Source: Rhizoctonia solani (lineage: Eukaryota; Basidiomycota; Agaricomycetes; Cantharellales; Ceratobasidiaceae). Taken from it: 64,000 bases of DNA. The DNA lies in contig NC_057377.1 of assembly GCF_016906535.1 (NCBI RefSeq), forward strand, positions 1,922,001-1,986,000, read 5' to 3'. Below, piece after piece: positions 1 through 11,774 of this stretch. Below the pieces are notes generated by a model. That model worked only from the letters and a program-made list of their open reading frames with translations. It was not told the origin of the DNA and made no database searches. Made by a program: the position numbers and the translations under genes. Each line of letters starts with the position of its first letter. Position 1 is the first letter of the stretch.

Positions 1-2224
1 AAGTTCAAGTACATTCGGATGTCGACACTTTGACCACACATACAGCTCGTGGGCCGCGTGCTAACATTGTAAATATTATTCCTTGGCTAACTGAAAAGAG
101 TGGGCGTACCTTTAGTAGCTTCTTCCCCTTTTCGGTGGCATGGACTTGAAACCGGACACACTTCATACCTACCCGGCGCCCGTCGCGGAGTTTAGCGTGA
201 TATACATCCCCGAACCCGCCACCGGATACAGCGTATTCAGATACATTAGAGGTATCGAGCTGATCGGTGATATCACGACAGCTGTGGTTGATAAGGTGTC
301 GAAATATCTCTGTAGCTGACTACGGTCTTTTTAAGCCCCACATACTAGCCGGAAATTTTGTATGGTCGCGGCTACCTACCATAGCGCCAGTAATGACATC
401 TTGAGTAACTCTGCCCGAGCTTTGTTCGGAGCGAGAGTCGCTGTATTTTGAGAAAGTATTTGAAGAAGGTAAAACTTGTCTATCTTCAGGCTGAAAGAAA
501 GATATTTTGAATCCGCGAGAAAGGGCCAGGTAGCTAGGATATCTGGCTACTCACTACAAGCGAACTAATTGATTTTGTGTTCTTTGTTTTTGAAGGAGTA
601 CTTTGAGTTCGAGCCACCTCGGAGACAGGCTCTGTCGACGGCTGGATATCACCGTCGAACATGGGTACATTCAAGAGTTTCTTAAAAGGAATAACATGCG
701 GTTTAATGATATCTAAATTCTGCGGGGAAGTTGCTTCGCTTTGATCCTTGAGTAAATCAATTAATCCTATATTAATGCGAATTAGAAAAGAGCTCTGAAG
801 CTAAATAACGTACTCGGAATAGATCGAAGTTTTGTTCAAGATCATGATGAAGATTCCAAAAGATAATTAAATTGCTTACCCGTATCTAGAACATGCACAA
901 GTGTTCTCTCGTTCGTGGACTCCTTAAAATTTCCCCTTCCACCCATAATAACCACTTGCTGTCCTATCACAGCTATTGAATGTTCAGCCCTTGCTGTTGG
1001 TTGGAAGGCTGAATTTCTAGACGAGTACCACCTCTTTTCTTTTTTTCATATTAGTTAATATTCTTATGTCAGCTATAATGATCTTACCATTTACACGAAA
1101 GCACCAGTAATCCCCCAAGATTCTCTCACTATCACCTGCCCCTCCAAACATCTGTATTGAATCCCTGGCAAGGGCCATCGTGTGCTTTGAACGCGCAGGA
1201 GGAATAGGGCCGTCACGTCTTGGTTCACTCCAGACTCGAGTGGCCATATTGAAACACCATGTATCTCTATGTGTGCAGGCCGGGCTGGTTCCGCCAAAAC
1301 TGTATGACAGTCCGTGTTCAACATTTGAGACTCTCAAATTCACAACCGAGTGTCTGAAGACAATATTCATATGTAAACTTACATGTATAGCTTGTTTTGG
1401 TATGCAACCATTGCATGAGAGGATCTTGGGGACGGAGAGTGACCCTTTCGCGCGACTTTGATTTCTTCCCATTTAGGAGTTCCTTGCACTACCATCCCGA
1501 ATTGCATTGAAAGGACAGATGTATGCACAGGAGAACTTACACAAATCGAGATCCAGACTCCACATATCGTCGAGGTGAATGCCCTGCGCACTACACCCGC
1601 CATGAAGGATGAGCCTGTTTCCATGTATGCAAGCGGCATGATTACAACGAGCACTTGGTGCAGGTTGAAGGTCCAGTTTAGTCCAAACGTTTGTATCTGC
1701 GAATGGATAAGTACTTCATCGAAGAAGCCACAGAAGCAGTGCGTCCACTCACTGGTATCTAACGAGTAAAGACAGACGTCCGCCCACTGCAAGGCCCCAA
1801 TCATACCACCCCACACAACCAGTCTACCGTTTAAAAACACACTCGCATGCCCAGAACGAGGACTAGGGGCTTGACCAGTAGTTTCCATTAGACTCGCAGT
1901 TATTCTCGTGCGTAATGAATCGCGGCCTGAATCTGGGGACTGGCCCGAGTTTTGAGATAGTTGAATAGACCATGTATCGTTTTTCAAGAGATCTCCAACT
2001 GATCCACCAAATATATAGAATTTACCCACAGGACTTGCTGCTCCAGATAACGAGTGGCCGTACCGGGGAAGAGGTGGCGCGACGTGCTTGAGCTCCTCTT
2101 TGCTTGATGCATCGTCAGCAGCAAGGTACTTGTCCTCAGGTGTTGTGATTTCTAGGACATGGGCAGACCAAGGAGAGACGTCACGATCGATGTCAGATGA
2201 TATTAATCCGGAACTTGTCTCCAT
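1..2224 (-). CDS. Kelch-repeat / protein kinase fusion, partial at left edge
   Basis: The ATG at 2224 opens a protein with six Kelch blades, each a [P/A]R..H segment followed by a hydrophobic run ending in GG: PRYGHSLSG..FYIFGG, PRSGHASVF..LVVWGG, ARCNHAACI..LILHGG, PRSSHAMVA..LYMFGG, ARSKHTMAL..IQMFGG and ARAEHSIAV..VVIMGG. After short exons near 600-720 and 370-480, an exon ending near 319 gives IFRHLINHSCRDITDQLD, then the glycine-rich loop SGGGFGDVY and the VGMKCV segment holding the beta-3 lysine. After an intron the last exon gives ELYVWSKCRHPNVLEL, the alpha-C region. The rest of the kinase lies beyond base 1. This architecture is known to me from Rhizoctonia-type genomes; the Kelch propeller probably recruits partners or substrates (inference). 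Several introns are inferred by eye, so exact exon edges are approximate. Confidence 0.8.
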
Positions 2225-5200
2225 TACAAGTAAGCGTGTTGGAGTCTTTTGTAATTGGAGAACGGTGGTTGTGTTTCGGTCTGGACATCATTAGAATAAG
2301 CATCGGGCGCTTAGCTTAGTTGCCACAATCCCAAATCGGCTTGGCGCTGCCATCAATTTCACCTTGACCTTGTGTCTGGCCTACCTGGTATGAAGGTTGA
2401 AACAAGTGTACACAAATATTGAGGAGCCATCGCGCGCTAGCCCATTAATTATAACCATCGTTGTCCTTGGAAATTACGGTAGGAAATGCGGGTGGAACCT
2501 GCGCTGAGGCATCGAGGTGCAAGCGGAGTTTGCGAGCAGGTGATTATATCGAGTGGGGAGGAGAATGCGCTAATATTAAACCTACCATGAAGACAGCTCA
2601 CGACAGACAGACTAGGCGCCACGTTGTTGCTTATATACATGATCACTTCTGTGCACCCCTTTACCTAATGCTGTACTCGTGTCTCCGCAGCCTTCGTCTC
2701 GCACACCCAAACCTTGCTATGCAGTCGTTTCTTCCATCCATTCGAAATCGTCGGTTAATCAGTTAGAACTTGTACATATGACTATTCAGAAAATGACAGT
2801 CACCATGTCTGGCAAAACTGACTACTATCCCAGACTGACTAACAGAGCGCATTCAATACCCAGACCTAGCTCAAGTCAGGGTTTGAAGCGACCTTCCATG
2901 ATCTAACATTCACTCGCGTTGAATACACTTTACAAACAGAATCCATCAGAGGCACGACAGGTTGTAATCTGTGTACATGTATGAAGGCTTTGTCGCCAAG
3001 TTATCATGATCCGGGAACATTTAGTCCGACGGAACAGGTGCTTGTACTTGTCATGCAAACTCAATGCGCTGTCGCTGTATGCGCATATGAATATTCGCAG
3101 GGTCAGCCCGAGGTGACTACATTAATTCCAGCCCAACCCGAGCAAGCCTTGTCCCTATCGTAGCTATTTAATCTGTTGTCCGCATCATATGGTCATACCC
3201 CTGAGCGAACCGTCGTTGAAATTCAACCTAAACCCAACTGTTCAGCCCGAGCGTCAACCTATATTTTGGAGATGAAATTGATTCATCAACTACATAATCT
3301 TGTTTTTCAGATCACCTATTCAACTCCCACGCAACGATTCATGCAACCTTTCCTAAACTTCGCTAGTACGTAGACTATCCACCATGGTTACTCACGAAAA
3401 AGAAAAGAGTAGTCGTTGGAGACAAGCCAACCCTCTTTTTTTTTTTTTGCATGGCCTCATCTGGCCAAGGGACACCGAAAAAAGACCTGGGTGGTTTGAT
3501 TGATAGGGACGATCGACTAGACTGATCGATCATGCTTCTCCCCATTCAAGTAGGCTAATTAGGCCAAGACGAATTGATCGGCGGTCGTCAAGGGACGCGG
3601 GAAGATAAGAGATATCAAGTAATGTGTTTGACGTAGCTGAAACATGGGGATTTACTCGGACTAAAGAAAGAAAAATATAGAAAAGATGAAACGGGCATTC
3701 CAACTTGATGGACCTGTGAACCGCCGGTAGGTGTGCCGCGGCCGGCACGACGGTCTCGACGAAGCAGAGCACGTAAGCTCAAGATATATATCGAAGAAGT
3801 ACAAAGTGTACCGCAAGGATCAAAAACCCACCGTCTTTTTTTCTTTTTCTTATTTTTGATGCGACAATTTTGGTCTTTTCGGTGAGATTTTCGTCTGCCT
3901 TGAGGGTGGGGCAAACGACACCATATTTAGAAGTACAGCCGCCCCCTAGGCAAATGGACCTCACATCCCCCAAACTGGAATCGTGCAACTTACCGCCCTA
4001 CGCACCCGTGTGGTTCGCTTAAGGTGTCCCAAATTTGCTATGTGCGCCTCGTCACTTGCAAATCGATTGTAAGTTAGGACTATAGGGTGTAGCCGCGCCG
4101 GCTCTGGCGCCGGCCCTCTTCTCAGCCCACCTACCTACCCACCCATCGTTGACAACTGTCATTGGGCCGATAAAACAACTGGGCGGCCCTCGAAAGCCTC
4201 AAACATAATTGATTTATAACACGTTTACCGCTGAGACACTTGATGACCAATAAAAAAGCAAGATTAGTTATGCTTGTATAAATCAAAAGTTTTTCAACCA
4301 ATTAAGATTCAAATGTCCAAGTCGCCGCTCGCCAAGATCTACAAGCTCTCTCATTGGCGAGGGCGATCCCGATTCTCACCGGCAAAAAGTCAAGTGAGCA
4401 CGTGGATCAATGCGCGTGTTGTGTGTCGAAAAAAAGGCGGTAAAAGATGGAAAGGAGTGTCCTAAATCGAAGGCGTAATCCGCTGTGTCTATCGATAGTG
4501 ATGGCATATTTTAATCGATAAATTAAAATTAAAAAGGAGACACGTGCGCAGATCAGGTTCTGACATAAAAAGCACGAATCATCAACTCGCGCTACTGTCC
4601 ATCTAATCCCTAAACGACACCACGTATTTATCCCGGGTTTTCATCGCACCTACCCAATCTAGTTGCCTGCCTGATGCGGAACATTTGTCAAACACATAGG
4701 AAAGCCTACATTCGCCACAGGAACATCTCACAATTACGTCTAGATACCTTACCTCCCTCCCCAAATATAGACAGCGGCTAAGGACGTGCCACCTTCCGCA
4801 CGCGCGCGTGCTTCTTACGCCACCCTTGGCTCTCTTGCCGTTTTTGTTCCGTCAGTTTACGCCACCAATAGAGAGCCAAGCCACTAAGTGCCATTACTCC
4901 TTATAGGCTGATTAACGATTAAGTTGACATTTTGTGTGTCGTGTCACCCGGAAGGCTGAGGGGGGCTGTAGTGATATGGCACGGTGCGTATATGTCAATC
5001 GAGAGAATGTGAGCCTTTATCGGGGAGTTGGTTTTCGTTACGAGTTGTTTCCGGGCTGGACGAGGTGCTTCTTGTGATATTACTCAATTACCTCTTCCTA
5101 TCGCGGATTGCGCATTGACTTGAGCGCGACACGTTCTGAATCACTCCTTCGAGGGTCAAGACTGAATAGAATGAACGCGAGTTTTGGATAGGGCTGATTG

Positions 5201-6117
5201 AACTGGTGTTTATCAGGTTGCGTAGCGCTGTTGCGCATTGCCTTGACTCGAAGGGTTTCTTGCGATGCATGATAGACATATATATTGATTGAGGTAAAAT
5301 GAAAGTGCTGTAGTGTAGCCTGTGGCTTCTTGTCCCTAATTCATTGGCGTCATGACAGTCAGATCTAAAACAGGCTCTTCTAGCCATAGATTAAATAAGC
5401 ATTCCAACGAGCGTCATATTGACAATAGGTTACGACCAGTCATGAGCGCATAGAAATGTAAATGCGCTTAGGGGATGGAAATGGACCGAGACCGGACCGA
5501 GAGTCGGGAAGTTTCATGGATGGGTGAAATGGACTCGCGTCGTATTCACATGTGCCCAGTCGTATTGCAGTTATCTGATTTAGTGGAATAGGATGGGTGT
5601 GGTTATACGATTTACAGGACCAGGGGCAGGATTGTTCAAGAAGAGGTGGGTTCATGCGGTAGGCCTAGATAATTTGAACCCCGCCTGGGTGTGATTACCG
5701 GTGGTGGAGGATAAGCACGAGGGTAAAGCAGGGATCCGTGATTCACACCCCAGTGCATTCAAGGTGTTCGGTGTGGGTATATAAATATGAGACTGTCCGA
5801 GGATGGAACACGAAGCAAACGAAGGATTGCACTCACGAAACTCGAGATGGGAAAGGGAGCAGTGACGAGGCCAGGGACGAAAGAAGCCTTCTAGGCCGAA
5901 ATAGGGCCATCAGAGAGCGAGCTTGCGGCCCCCGTCAGTCGTCAAGGGCCTTGGTTGGCTTATGAACGCCGCAGATGGACCCTGAGCCGGGTTTATTTTA
6001 ATTAGTCCAGAACGAGCAGCGCTTATTTTGAGGACGACTACCACCCCCGCGTGCTCGCTCTAGACAGTGATTGGGATGACAGCTGCCGTATCCCGCCAAC
6101 GCACGCATACACACGGC
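2225..6117. other. intergenic, no supported gene
   Basis: About 3.9 kb without a convincing reading frame. Short ORFs on both strands have no recognisable motif and no clear splice partners. It holds homopolymer T runs near 3430 and 3840 and a GC-rich patch near 4095-4120 with two GCCGGC palindromes. The right end probably contains the promoter of the G-alpha gene. Confidence 0.5.
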
Positions 6118-8753
6118 ATGTCGAGCGAAGACCCCTTGACGCTGGCCATGGCCCCACCGCCAAACGAGACACCAGACCAAAAGTCCCGCAGGCTGAGGGA
6201 AGAGGCCGAAGCCAAGCGGGTCTCGGACGCGATTGACGAGGAGATCAAGGAGGCACGTGCGAGGGATCGGAAGCGCAAGGCTAGCGAGGTGCGGGTTCTC
6301 CTCCTAGGCAAGTATCGAGTATTACTAGTCTATTCCCAGCTAATGCGACACAGGCCAGAGCGAATCTGGAAAGAGCACGACGCTCAAGCAGTTCCAGCTC
6401 ATGTACTCTCCCAACGCATTCCATTCCGAGCGATCATCGTGGCGGGCTGTGATATACTTGAATCTTGCACGCTCGGTCCGCAAGATACTGGATGCGCTCG
6501 ATCCCGCCTCGTTTGTCGAGGATGTCGAGCCTCCCACACCCGACCCTGAACAACGTCCGGGAACAGCACTCAGCATACGCACCGAGGAAAAACTTGCTCA
6601 TATTTCCGAATTGAGACTGCGCTTGCAGCCACTCATGCTCCTCGAGGACCAATTGAATCGAACGCTGGCCGGGGATTTGAGCGGTAACGAGTTGGAACCC
6701 ACTCGCCTGGGATCATACGCAGCACCCCATCGCGACTCGGGGGACAAGCAGGACAAGGAAGTGGCAGTGAGGAGTGGATCAACATGGAAGAAGGCATTAA
6801 ACCCTTTCAAAGGCAAACGTAGCGACGATGGTGAGTCGTTTCTTTCGATTACTCTATCGCGCTCACCCGCATCCAGACGATGCGTATACCTGGGACGACC
6901 CCAACGACCCCGGACACACCATCTTCGCACTCAGGGAAGACATGCTCGCTCTATGGAGAGACCCATTCGTCCAAGACGTGCTTCACAAGCGGAGACTGCA
7001 GCTCGAACACACTGCCGGATTGTGAGTAACGGACCCTTGCTTGGCAACTCTCTTCGGCTCGATGTATCCCATTTTACATTCCTCATCTCTATTCATTTCT
7101 TTTTTGTGAGATCCCATCGCTTCGCACTTTAGATAGCGACAGCCCCGTTTTGTTCGGCTCTGTGCCTTCATCTCTATCTCTTTCGCTTCCGTCACATCTC
7201 TACTATTCACTGCGCATTGATCTCCATCTGCGCTTGTGCACTCTGCGCTGCGCACCGCCCAGCTACTCCGCCACCCGTACCTCGCCCCCCAACGGTATCA
7301 CTGACACAACTCACCCAACAGCTTCCTAAATGACATGGAACGCATCACCGAAAGGCGGTACATCCCCACCGACGGTAAGTTTATTCCTAAAACTCCCTGG
7401 ACGATCCAGCCTAACGGGTTTTATTCGTGACATTTATGGTATGCGGGGATCTATTTGTCTGGCGCGGACGCTTATTGCGGATGTGGGGTCATATTTCAAA
7501 TTTATCGGGATCGTCAACGTATTGTGGTGTGAACAGATGATGTACTCCGTGCGCGATTAAAGACGCTTGGTGTAGTTGAGCACCACTTTGCGTTGGATAG
7601 GGGTGCGGAAAAGGGTGTCGATTGGAGAATCTGTGAGCCCATTTTTGGTTCCGTTTTATTTTCTTCCGTCTCAATAACGCGGGACTTTTTAGACGACGTT
7701 GGAGGAGCTCGTGGACAAAGACACGTCTGGGCACCGTTTTTCTCTGATGGTCAGTCACTTTCAGTTATCATTCCGGATAACCAGTCCTAACGCCGATCCC
7801 AGTCAACGCCATCATTTTCCTAGCTGTAAGACACGCTTGTTCCTCTTTCCTTTGAACCGGACCTGACCATCACTTGGATCCCTTGATCACTTTCCCCTTG
7901 GCTTCAATCTGATCTTGCTCCATCCCTCTTCAACCAACCCTGTCTGATACCCATTAGCCCATCTCGGCATTCGACCAAATGCTCGCCGAAGACCGTCGAG
8001 TCAACAGAATAGAAGACTCGATCCAGCTGTTCAAGATGGTGTGTGGTAACAAATTACTGGCCAACGTGAGTCCTGTTTCTCGTTTCTTTGTTTGTACATG
8101 GAGGTAGGGGAGGGGGGAACATACTGCGCAACCGACCTGGAGTATCGAGCAACGGGATCGACGACCTAGTGTTCTAGCTCTGCGTTCCATACGTAGTCAT
8201 GGGCGCAAAGAAGGTAGTCTTGGTCAGGGTTGGATTCCAGACGCGACCGGGTTTACGCCCTACGTTGGTTGACGTAATCGTCACCACCCACTCTTGTACC
8301 CCATTGACCGTACGATGTTTCTTACTAACTGGGTTACTCTGATTCCAGGTCAACATTGTCCTCTTTCTCAATAAATGCGACTTGCTCAAAAAGAAACTTG
8401 CCTCGGGTATCAAGGTGAGCAAGTACGTCACGAGTTATGGGGAGCGTCCGAACGACTATGAGCATGTCTCAAAATGTGGGTGCTCTTGTGTTTTTTTTTT
8501 GATATGGAAAAGAGCTCATTCGGGTGTAGATTTCCGAACGAAATTCGGAGCGATTCAACGGGATTATTCTGTTGCCCCTCGCGAGTTGTATGTTCACTTG
8601 ACGTCGGTGACGGATACTCGAGCGACGAGCGCAATTATTCACAATGGTGAGCGTTTTTTGCTTTGCACTCCAGACCGAGGCTAATGATCGTATGTGTCGA
8701 CAGTCCGAGATATCATCCTAAGACAAAACCTGAAAAACTCAAGCCTCATGTAA
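6118..8753 (+). CDS. G-protein alpha subunit, non-canonical, 480 aa
   Basis: Heterotrimeric G alpha: binds GTP and relays receptor signals at the membrane. Eleven exons join in frame: 6118-6307, 6354-6830, 6877-7021, 7322-7374, 7537-7632, 7693-7749, 7803-7825, 7958-8065, 8349-8475, 8530-8646, 8704-8753. P-loop GQSESGKSTTLK is split by intron 1, which starts GCAAGT (a GC-AG intron). Switch I is VLRARLKTLGVVEHHF, switch II DVGGARGQRHVW, the guanine motif FLNKCDLL, and the TCAT-like motif TDTRATSAI. Oddities: no N-terminal MGC for myristoylation; the switch-II catalytic Gln is Ala; the helical domain carries a large polar insertion of roughly residues 110-220, giving 480 aa instead of about 353; the C-terminus KNSSLM lacks the usual cysteine. 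Such expanded G alphas occur in basidiomycetes. Likely functional as a GTP switch, but with altered hydrolysis (inference). Confidence 0.92.
6308..6353 (+). other. GC-AG intron inside the G-alpha P-loop
   Basis: The intron starts GCAAGT directly after G and ends ACAG. Only this junction restores GQSESGKST; using the nearby GT (GTATCG) shifts the frame. The G|GCAAGT context is the usual strong form of a GC donor. Confidence 0.85.
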
Positions 8754-9210
8754 CCATTACGCGCTTCTACGCGCACTCGTTCCAAGCTGATCTTTTTGTA
8801 TTATACTTGCAGGCTTACTGATCCTGTTCCTGTACCGCCGACTCGATAGTTGACTGGTTCCCTCTCCCTACTCGGCGCTGGTCCTCCCCCCATTCCATTC
8901 CTTTTTATTTTCCGATTAAATGTGTGTGTGTTGATTTACTTGGTCCATTTATATTCTTTTCTTTTTGTCCTTGTCGCTACTCGCTCTGTCTGTCTGTCTC
9001 TGTCTCCCTCTAGTCATTCCCTCTCTGTTTCTCTGTCTCTCTCTCCGGTCTCCGCTTGGCTTTTTTTGCATATTATCCCAGCTCTGTTCGTGTGTAATCA
9101 AGTTTTTTGTGCATAAGTTGAACCCGCCTCTGGACGAGTAATTGTACCGAGTTGATCTCTGTTCATCCACTAGGTGGCGAATACAGTTTTAACGCAATAG
9201 TATGTGCCAC
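8754..9210. other. intergenic with pyrimidine microsatellite
   Basis: Downstream of the G-alpha stop. From about 8980 to 9055 the plus strand is almost pure pyrimidine with CTGT/CTCT units (imperfect TCTG and TC repeats). No gene seen. Confidence 0.6.
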
Positions 9211-9790
9211 CATGGACTCGGTAGTAGATCTTCCTCTACCCACGAACAAAATCGACTTGGCTTGTTTTTTTGTTCCCGACAAGGCGGTAAGTTCTCCATT
9301 TCAATTCCATACCTAATCTCCCCGATTGGGTTATTATCGGGAAATACAGGCATAACTACATAGCATTCAATATACCACTCTTGAACTTTCCTCTCTTTCC
9401 TTGGTCTGCATTTGACATTGACTGGGTGCATGTATGTATATGTATACAGTATATATGTGGGGAGAGGGTCACAACTCGCTCGTCATCCCATTTCGAGATC
9501 AGATCCCGTACCGCCGGCGCCACCGATCGGAAAATCCGATCGCCAAGTATGAGGGTCTTCAATTTGGGTACGATGTTCCCACGACCGGGACCGTCGGGGT
9601 GGAGAGATTTATTTCAAGGTTGGTCGAGTTTCAGACTCCGATGCGGTAGTTCTTTTCTTATTGAGAACTGCTTTGTGTAGTTTGGGAAAGTACTATGGTA
9701 GTTCTCCTTGTGCGTTGTTTAGGTCTGGGATGATGAGATTGGCGTGGATCGTCGTATGGTGACCGTCCATGTTCGTTGGACTACCGCATG
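9211..9790 (+). CDS. possible small multi-exon gene, unidentified
   Basis: An ATG in a near-ideal context (GCCACCATGG) at 9211 opens 25 codons beginning MDSVVDLPLPTNKIDL, ending at a strong GTAAGT donor at 9286. A second block follows a CAG near 9447-9450. Two frames stay open there: one reads YMWGEGHNSLVIPFRD and on to a stop at 9649; the other is serine/arginine rich and stops at 9680. A third open piece after a TTTAG at about 9721 reads VWDDEIGVDRRMVTVHVRW before a TGA. I could not find a splice model that joins all pieces in one frame. No family recognised. It could be a real short gene, or a decayed one. Confidence 0.3.
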
Positions 9791-10164
9791 ATATCTCCAC
9801 ACGAACACACCTTCTCTCGATCGAATGGGGCGTCTTCTCGGGGGCCAAGGGAAGTTTAGTCGTTAGTCGTTGGATTCCTACCGGTAGAACTTGGATTGGT
9901 CGTCAGTGATGAAACGAAGCATCAGCATGTTGGAATGTCGGTTAAGCAACAAGGTGATATCGCCGGTTGACGGTTCGATTCTGTAGTGACTCGGCAACGA
10001 GTCGAGCGCTCAATTGATGGGATGAAATAGATAAAATATGTAATCATTGCGTCTGTGATGTACGACACATACGATACATGAAACCGGCCAGGAAGCTGGA
10101 AATAATGATCCTCGAATTTTTGCTCCAAGAAATTGTGCAAAGTACAGTGTATGCAATCCGGGGC

Positions 10165-11774
10165 TTATTTTCTTGGACGGCGCTATTTGATACCGTTGGC
10201 ATTAGAGTGTAAACAAAGTGAGTGGGAGACATACCTTGACTTCGTCGTCTTTGGTTTGATGGATCATGATTTTATTCGGAAGGTCGGGTGTCATACCTTT
10301 GTGGCCTTGACTCCATTCGTAAGATACGGCATAAGCAAGGAGAGAGCCAGTTCTATTGAATGCGGTGCCTAAGCTGGTATGAGTGAATTGTCACGAGTCA
10401 AATGCTGAGAAACGTACAGGAAATGGGTCCAGAGGCTGCATCCAGGGCTATGGAAAGGGATATCAGTAACTAAGCAATAATGTTGTATATAGCCGAACCT
10501 ACACTTTAATCTTGTTTTCGAGTCACCGTCCCAGAAGCTCACAACGCCGTCGGCCCCAGCCTGAGAGACAATCAGATACGTGATATTGAATAATGATTTA
10601 AACTCACTGTGCTAAAAGTCCCGTGCACAGGGTGGAACGAGATATCGTTAACGGAGAATATCTGTGTGTTATTTTTCGAGAGGCCTTGATCTTTGCGGTG
10701 ACATCTAAACGAGAAGTTGTTGCTAAAGAATTCGTTAATTTTTGTCCTTTGAAATTGAGACCAACTTACCTCGCTTCTTTTTCATCGATATATCTGCAAA
10801 AGGTTATATGAATGCCATTTCAACATAATGGAAACCACGTACTGCATCGCAACTCGTCCTTCAATGCTTCCCATTCCAAATCCCTTCCCGGTGGGGAAAC
10901 ATGATACTACCCGGGTTTGCCATTTCAGAGGCGATGTAATGGTCTAAATATAACAATCAGGTGTGGAATGTACCACGAGAATCAATGGACGCACGCGGAA
11001 CACCGTCGTTGGGCTAGTTAGATCATATACAAGTACTTGGCGATCGGCTGTACCAACAACCAGCAATGGGTATACGACATCCATAGTATAGCATCGCTCA
11101 GGCAAGTCAACTTTGGCCACTGGTGTTGATTGCCGGAGATCCCAGTACTCAAGCCGGGTAAGCACGCGCCACACAAGGACAAAAAGGTTAAATACCTTGA
11201 TAGTCTTGTCCCAGCTGCCAGTGGCAAGAATTCCACCTTGAGCATCAACCCACCTAACGGATTTGATTGCATCGTCATGGGCAGCAACTTGCGTTGTTTG
11301 ACCGGTTTGAACATCAAACATTCGAGCAGTCTGTGAAACATGAGTATGAACACCGGGATTCGCACACTATTCACGCCACCTTGTCCATCCCCCCAGAGAA
11401 CACCTTGTTACCTTCCTATAGTTTCCGTAATCGCAGGACGATTAGGGAATTTGAGAAGTTCACCAAAATAAACAACAAACCTTGTTCCAGCAAACACTCA
11501 ATACTGGTCCATCGTGTTTGAACATTGCTTTGCCTTGACTCTGGCCTTGAGGGCCAATTTCGTACAGCCGGACCTACAAGGCGCGCAGGAAATTCGTTAA
11601 TTGGCACACTCGCGTCGCGTAAACATCCTGGCTTACTTCATGATTCCAACTTCCGACAGCAAGGTAATCCGCTGTCGGACTGAAACTCATACATGATATG
11701 GAATCACTGGGAGGATCAACGAGTTCCGTGTCCTTCACCTCTGTCGTACTAGGGTTCGAACCGAATATACTCAT
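10165..11774 (-). CDS. RAE1: mRNA export factor RAE1/Gle2 (WD40)
   Basis: A seven-bladed WD40 protein of the nuclear pore that binds Nup98-type GLEBS motifs and helps mRNA export and mitotic checkpoint control. The start at 11774 gives [13 protein letters not shown], then [19 protein letters not shown] and VGSWNHE, as in RAE1 proteins. After introns come [120 protein letters not shown] and [17 protein letters not shown]. The penultimate exon ends DEVK and a tiny last exon supplies RRPRK plus TAA at 10165-10167. About ten exons. Single-copy housekeeping gene; nothing is missing that I can see. Confidence 0.9.

Noticed and set aside
8980..9055. Pyrimidine repeat as a CRISPR-like or structured array
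   Set aside because: Irregular TC/TCTG microsatellite without spacers, in a eukaryotic 3' flank.
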